Part shown: one piece after another, positions 13,260 through 13,661 of the stretch
Layout of the letters: every line of letters starts with the position of its first letter
How positions within the stretch are numbered: the stretch's first letter is position 1
DNA from: Bacteriovoracaceae bacterium UBA7317
GTDB lineage: Bacteria > Bdellovibrionota > Bacteriovoracia > Bacteriovoracales > Bacteriovoracaceae
Reading direction: 5' to 3'
NCBI GenBank assembly: GCA_002474345.1
Contig: DKQD01000074.1
Location: 1 to 13,661 of the forward strand
DNA: 13,661 nucleotides
Made by a program: the position numbers and the translations under genes
The notes under the pieces: generated by a model
The model's input: the letters and a program-made list of their open reading frames with translations, nothing else
What the model was told of the DNA's origin: nothing
Databases searched by the model: none

Positions 13260-13661
13260 TCAATCTTGCTTATTGATCACATTATGATAAGAAACCTCTG
13301 AAGTCTTATTCCACGCAGAGATATTTTTCTTGAATGCCTTGAAGTGCTCATAAACCTTTTTACTTGCTGGATCGTTTTTAGCAATATCTTCAAGAACCTC
13401 ATCAGATAATTTTCGTAGTCCTTCGATAACACTATCTGGAAACTTTTTAAGTTGAACATTATGTTTCTCAACAAGCACCTTTAAATTGGCATTGTTTTTG
13501 GCTTCAAACTCTGAAATCATCCACATATTGGCTTTGTAAGTAGCAGCTTCTACGATTGCCTGTAAATCTGGAGGTAGAGTGGCCCAAGCTTTTGTGTTAA
13601 TAACAAGCTCAAGAGCTGTACCCGGTTCATGCCAGCCTGGATAGTAATAATACTTAGCTGC
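13260..13661 (-). CDS. dctP: TRAP transporter substrate-binding protein (DctP/TakP-like), C-terminal part
   Basis: The frame is open from the right edge of the window to a stop at 13260 and gives the last 133 residues; the N-terminus with its signal peptide lies outside. The segment AAKYYYYPGWHEPGTALELV, then NTKAWATLPPDLQAIVEAAT, is characteristic of periplasmic TRAP binding proteins, and GWHEPGT with the YYYY run is typical of the TakP subgroup, which includes an alpha-keto-acid binder. The C-terminal helices are Lys/Glu-rich (LRKLSDEVLEDIAKNDPASK). This protein captures the substrate in the periplasm and hands it to DctQM. Unusually it is on the strand opposite to dctQM and convergent with them. 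The internal ATG at 13526 is not the real start, as coding continues upstream to the edge. Confidence 0.9.
   Translation of the reverse strand, partial: AAKYYYYPGWHEPGTALELVINTKAWATLPPDLQAIVEAATYKANMWMISEFEAKNNANLKVLVEKHNVQLKKFPDSVIEGLRKLSDEVLEDIAKNDPASKKVYEHFKAFKKNISAWNKTSEVSYHNVINKQD

Overview
The window is AT-rich (about one third G+C by eye) and densely coded, with 15 supported protein genes on alternating strands. Many carry N-terminal signal peptides or lipoboxes, and one gene encodes a LysM-plus-beta-barrel protein, so the cell is a Gram-negative with an outer membrane. The AT richness, the Lys/Asn/Phe-rich proteins and the abundance of secreted proteins of unknown family would fit a Bdellovibrionota predator such as a Halobacteriovorax relative. 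That placement is inference, because no marker gene is present. No rRNA, tRNA, CRISPR array, IS element or phage module was seen.

Layout. (1) 1-233, minus: 5' part of an unknown gene running off the left edge, followed by a 540-base AT-rich gap. (2) 778-2777, plus: a secreted unknown protein and a secreted phospholipase-D-superfamily protein. (3) 2793-3191, minus: a single-domain response regulator, divergent from two small unknown genes (3441-4232, plus). (4) 4281-4859, minus: an unknown soluble protein. (5) 5034-6230, plus: an exported LysM/beta-barrel protein. (6) 6231-6706: a gap holding what looks like a decayed minus-strand gene, then a sigma-54-like promoter. (7) 6707-8045, plus: a small secreted protein and a cysteine-containing putative lipoprotein. 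(8) 8132-8944, minus: a lipoprotein with a Gly-Pro tract encoded by a hexanucleotide repeat. (9) 9272-10561, plus: a Fic-domain protein with a signal peptide, behind an extended -10 promoter overlapped by a long palindrome. (10) 10619-11137, minus: apt. (11) 11325-13179, plus: dctQ and dctM of a TRAP transporter, with the substrate-binding protein gene (13260-13661, partial) convergent to them.

How the genes fit together. The right end is ordinary metabolism: adenine salvage (apt) and sodium-driven uptake of a carboxylate-type substrate. The left and middle are accessory and envelope-directed. At least six products appear to be exported, including two with enzyme folds (PLD and Fic) that would be unusual in a periplasm unless they act on an outside target. 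Convergent gene pairs are separated by short inverted repeats that probably act as terminators. The points most worth a second look are the exported Fic protein with its palindromic control region, the sigma-54-like promoter at 6646-6662, and the unannotated minus-strand coding debris at 6249-6490.
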